Positions 59,679 to 64,000 of a stretch of 64,000 bases of DNA are shown here, piece by piece. The stretch spans positions 124,001 through 188,000 of the forward strand of contig NZ_JAPSIY010000001.1 in the NCBI RefSeq assembly GCF_031178445.1, given 5' to 3'. The DNA comes from Microbacterium sp. Lineage in GTDB: Bacteria > Actinomycetota > Actinomycetes > Actinomycetales > Microbacteriaceae. Both the position numbers and the translations under genes were made by a program. Within the stretch, counting starts at the first letter, position 1. The number at the start of each line of letters is the position of its first letter. The notes beneath the pieces were generated by a model that was not told the origin of the DNA, searched no databases, and saw nothing but the letters and a program-made list of their open reading frames with translations.

Positions 59679-60656
59679 TCAGCCGCGCGCCTTGGCCATC
59701 ATCTCGGCCCGCGGGTTCTCCTTGGGCTCGAGATCGTGGAAGCGCTCGAGCGCCTCGCGCGCCGCGTCGTCGAGGTGCGACGGAACCGCGACCTGCAGCT
59801 CGGCGAGCAGGTCGCCGGTGCCCTTCGCGGTCTTGATGCCGCGTCCCTTCACCCGCAGCACACGACCCGAGGGCGTGCCAGGGGCGACGCGCAGCTTGAC
59901 CGTGTCGCCGCCGAGGGTCGGCACCTCGATCGTGGCGCCGAGGGTGGCCTCGGTGAACGTGACCGGCACGGTGAGGCGCAGGTTCAAGCCCTCGCGAGAG
60001 AAGACCGGATGCGCGCGCACCGCGACCTGCACGACGATGTCGCCGGGCTCGCCGCCGTCGGGCGAGGGGCGCCCGCGGCCGCGCAGGCGGATCTTCTGCC
60101 CGTCGGCGACCCCTGCGGGCACCTTGATCTTGAACGGCTTGCCGTCCTCCGCCTGCAGGGTGATCGTCTCGCCCTGCGCCGCCGTCGTGAAATCCAGCGT
60201 GGTGCGGGCCGTGACATCGGCACCCTTCTGCGGGCCGCCGAAGCCGCGGTAGCCGCCGCTCGGCTGCCCGAAGCGGCCGGATCCGAACGATCCGCCGCCC
60301 TGGCTGAACATCGAGAAGATGTCGTCGAAGTCGGCCTGGCGTCCGCCCTGCCCGAACCGGCTGAACACGTCCTCGAAGCCGCCCGCCCCGCCGGAGCCGG
60401 GCGCGGTGAAGCGCGCACCCGATCCCATGGCGCGGATCTCGTCGTACTCGCGCCGCTGCTCGGGGTCGCTGAGCACGCTGTACGCCTCGCTGATCTCCTT
60501 GAACCTCGCCTCGGCCGCGGCATCCCCCTGGTTGGAGTCAGGGTGGTATTTGCGGGCGAGCTTGCGATACGTCTTCTTCAGATCAGCGTCGGAGACGTCC
60601 TTCGAGACACCGAGCGTCTTGTAGAAGTCCTTGTCGAACCAGTCCTGGCTAGCCAT
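59679..60656 (-). CDS. dnaJ: DnaJ-type co-chaperone without zinc domain (type II)
   Basis: A 325-residue J-protein. The J domain (residues 7-72) contains the HPD motif in RKYHPDSNQG. A Gly/Phe-rich region follows (about 78-145), then two beta-rich substrate-binding domains. The four CxxCxGxG zinc motifs of type I DnaJ are absent, so it is CbpA/DnaJ1-like. It lies 7 nt after grpE in the HspR-controlled operon; a second, zinc-bearing DnaJ is expected elsewhere. Confidence 0.93.
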   Translation of the reverse strand: MASQDWFDKDFYKTLGVSKDVSDADLKKTYRKLARKYHPDSNQGDAAAEARFKEISEAYSVLSDPEQRREYDEIRAMGSGARFTAPGSGGAGGFEDVFSRFGQGGRQADFDDIFSMFSQGGGSFGSGRFGQPSGGYRGFGGPQKGADVTARTTLDFTTAAQGETITLQAEDGKPFKIKVPAGVADGQKIRLRGRGRPSPDGGEPGDIVVQVAVRAHPVFSREGLNLRLTVPVTFTEATLGATIEVPTLGGDTVKLRVAPGTPSGRVLRVKGRGIKTAKGTGDLLAELQVAVPSHLDDAAREALERFHDLEPKENPRAEMMAKARG

Positions 60657-60663
60657 CGATCAC

Positions 60664-61311
60664 CTACTCCGCAGGGACCGCGACGACGACCTTCGCCGGA
60701 CGCAGCTCGACGTCACCCAGCCGGTAGCCGACCTCGACCACTTCGAGGATGGTCGACGACGTCGCGCCGGGGGTGGGCTGCTGGAAGATCGCCTCGTGGT
60801 GCTGCGGGTCGAACTCCTCGCCCTTCTCGCCGTACGCGGTCACGCCGAGACGCTCCACGACCGTGCGCACCTTGTCGGCGATCACAGCGAACGGCGAGCC
60901 GTCCACCAGGTCGCCGTGCTGCTGCGCACGGTCGAGGTCGTCGAGCACGGGGAGCAGCCCCTTGGCCGCCTCGCCCTTGGCACGCGCGATCTCGACATGA
61001 CGCTGCTCCTCGGTGCGGCGGCGGTAGTTGGCGTACTCGGCCTGCAGGCGCTTGAGGTCGTGCAGCAGAGCGGTCTCAGCATCCGCGATGCCGCTGTCGG
61101 GGGCATCGCCAGAGGCGGCCTCCTCGGTCTGCATCGCGTTCAGGATGTCGTCGACCGTGAGGTCGTCGTCCGACCCCTCGGCGGCCGCGGCCTCGGTGGA
61201 GTCGGGATTCTCGGGAACGCCCTGGTTCTGCGACTCGGGGCCGGACGCCTGCGCGTCCGACCCCTCGCCCGGAACCTCGGCGCTGTTGTCGTCGAAGTTC
61301 TTGTCCGTCAT
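60664..61311 (-). CDS. grpE: Nucleotide exchange factor GrpE
   Basis: A 215-residue GrpE. A long acidic, disordered N-terminal segment (about 70 residues) precedes the dimerisation coiled coil (LLHDLKRLQAEYANYRRRTE), and the C-terminal beta domain ends with EILEVVEVGYRLGD-type sequence. GrpE releases ADP from DnaK. It starts 2 nt after the dnaK stop codon. Confidence 0.95.
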   Translation of the reverse strand: MTDKNFDDNSAEVPGEGSDAQASGPESQNQGVPENPDSTEAAAAEGSDDDLTVDDILNAMQTEEAASGDAPDSGIADAETALLHDLKRLQAEYANYRRRTEEQRHVEIARAKGEAAKGLLPVLDDLDRAQQHGDLVDGSPFAVIADKVRTVVERLGVTAYGEKGEEFDPQHHEAIFQQPTPGATSSTILEVVEVGYRLGDVELRPAKVVVAVPAE

Positions 61312-61313
61312 GG

Positions 61314-63272
<1,959 letters not shown>

Positions 63273-63281
63273 TCAAACAAA

Positions 63282-63302
63282 GTTGAGTCCTGTTGACTCA
63301 GG
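63282..63302. promoter_or_regulatory. HAIR element 2 upstream of dnaK
   Basis: GTTGAGT (63282-63288), 7 nt, ACTCAGG (63296-63302): 12 of 14 positions match the HAIR consensus. The centres of the two HAIR sites are 53 bp apart, about five helical turns, which would put HspR dimers on the same DNA face. The rest of the 63180-63504 gap shows no gene. Confidence 0.9.
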
Positions 63303-63504
63303 TTTGGATGCCGCGACTTGTGGGTACTCGGTGCTCGCGCGTCACCCGGGACAGGGGCTTCACCCGCAGCAGGACGGATGCGGCCGCATCGTCCTGTTCT
63401 CGGCGAACAGCCTGTTCTGGGTGCGCCCGCTCCCCGAGGTGTCGACGCGATCCCGCCGAGGTGCGCGCAGCATCCCGGGCACGCGCACGGCTTACGCTGG
63501 CAGC

Positions 63505-64000
63505 ATGATCCGCCCCGCGCTGCTCGCCGTGTCGCACGGCACCGCCGACGTCGACGGCGCCCGCGCGATCGCGGGGCTCGTCGAGCGCGTGGCCAGGGCC
63601 CTGCCCGACGTCGCGGTGCACGGGGCTTTCGTCGACGTGCAGCAGCCGGATGCGGCGAGCGCCCTCGCTGACATAGACGGCCCGGTGGTGATCGTGCCCC
63701 TGCTGCTGTCGAGCGGCTTCCACGTGCACCACGACCTGCACGGCGTCGCCGCCGCGCGCACGGATGCGGTGGTGGCCGATCCGATGGGCCCTGACCCTCT
63801 TCTCGCCGATGTGCTCGCGACCCGGCTCGACGGTCTCGACCGGGACGGCGCTCCGGTGATCCTCGCGGTGGCCGGGTCGCGCGACGAGCGCTCGGTGCCG
63901 GATGCCGAGGGCATGGCCTCTCTCCTTCGCGAGCGGATCGATCGCCCGGTCGAACTCGCCTATCTCGCGGCCCGCCGGCCCGATCTGCCGACCGCGCTCG
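63505..64000 (+). CDS. CbiX/sirohydrochlorin chelatase-like protein, C-terminus cut off
   Basis: The first 165 residues of a CbiX-type chelatase, running off the right edge. The N-terminal PALLAVSHGT has the active-site His, and LLSSGFHVHHDL near residue 70 has the His-rich metal-binding loop. Such enzymes insert cobalt, nickel or iron into tetrapyrroles. A TACGCT hexamer (63493-63498) ends 6 nt before the ATG, supporting a leaderless start. It is divergent from dnaK. Confidence 0.85.
   Translation, partial: MIRPALLAVSHGTADVDGARAIAGLVERVARALPDVAVHGAFVDVQQPDAASALADIDGPVVIVPLLLSSGFHVHHDLHGVAAARTDAVVADPMGPDPLLADVLATRLDGLDRDGAPVILAVAGSRDERSVPDAEGMASLLRERIDRPVELAYLAARRPDLPTAL

Noticed and set aside
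63293..63508. 71-codon open frame on the plus strand between dnaK and the CbiX-like gene
   Set aside because: Arg/Ser/Cys-rich translation, no ribosome-binding site, and it overlaps the HAIR/promoter region.

Overview
The window is high-GC (about 70 percent) DNA with dense, short-gapped gene packing, GTG and leaderless starts, an HspR/HAIR heat-shock system, a ClpB without its N-terminal domain, MetPS, and gene families typical of Actinomycetota. The overall style suggests Microbacteriaceae, probably Microbacterium or a close relative. This is inferred from gene content and motif style, not from a marker gene. No rRNA, tRNA, transposase, integrase or CRISPR array was seen. It looks like ordinary chromosome with accessory sugar and acid uptake loci.

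Layout. 1-3133: start of a ROK protein, pyrE, a YbhB-type protein, exonuclease III and a HAD phosphatase. 3172-5168: a secreted, wall-anchored-like repeat protein bracketed by two copies of a 73-75 bp hairpin-forming repeat. 5187-8977: amidohydrolase and NCS1 permease under a divergent TetR regulator with a clear operator. 8978-10831: a VOC-HxlR-reductase operon with tandem operators. 10891-17402: two-component system, RidA, FMN reductase, BenE-type transporter and an ABC exporter. 17461-22553: MetS/MetP transporter, GH15 glycosidase and a divergent zwf. 22623-33069: a 1,956-residue DUF11-repeat surface protein, clpB, coaBC and a dehalogenase-like hydrolase. 33249-40945: NRDE protein, GlxA-type AraC regulator, small membrane protein, glycosyltransferase, and several small regulator-plus-enzyme pairs (VOC/TipAS-MerR, reductase/TetR, ArsR/SRPBCC).

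41108-50461 is a carbohydrate regulon: an ABC importer (binding protein and two permeases), SDR, DapA/NanA-like aldolase, LacI repressor, FGGY kinase and a fucose-isomerase-like protein. The same 12-bp palindrome lies before the importer and before the kinase. 50703-55522 is a tripartite tricarboxylate transporter operon (tctCBA) coupled to a second DapA-like aldolase, with a GntR/FCD regulator and a near-perfect 34-bp palindrome. 55598-57120 is mgtE behind a long leader that holds a 20-codon ORF and a hairpin covering the Shine-Dalgarno sequence. 57138-59192 is a YeiH-type exporter with a divergent LysR gene. 59198-63302 is the dnaK-grpE-dnaJ-hspR operon with two HAIR sites. The window ends inside a CbiX/sirohydrochlorin chelatase-like gene.

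The most unusual signals are non-coding. They are a twin-palindrome element (two GCAGATCTGC palindromes exactly 50 bp apart) found in two unrelated promoter regions, the repeat pair around the surface-protein gene, the mgtE leader, paired AraC half-sites shared with an unannotated 53-residue membrane protein, and a tandem-plus-inverted 13-mer after the TctA-linked aldolase.
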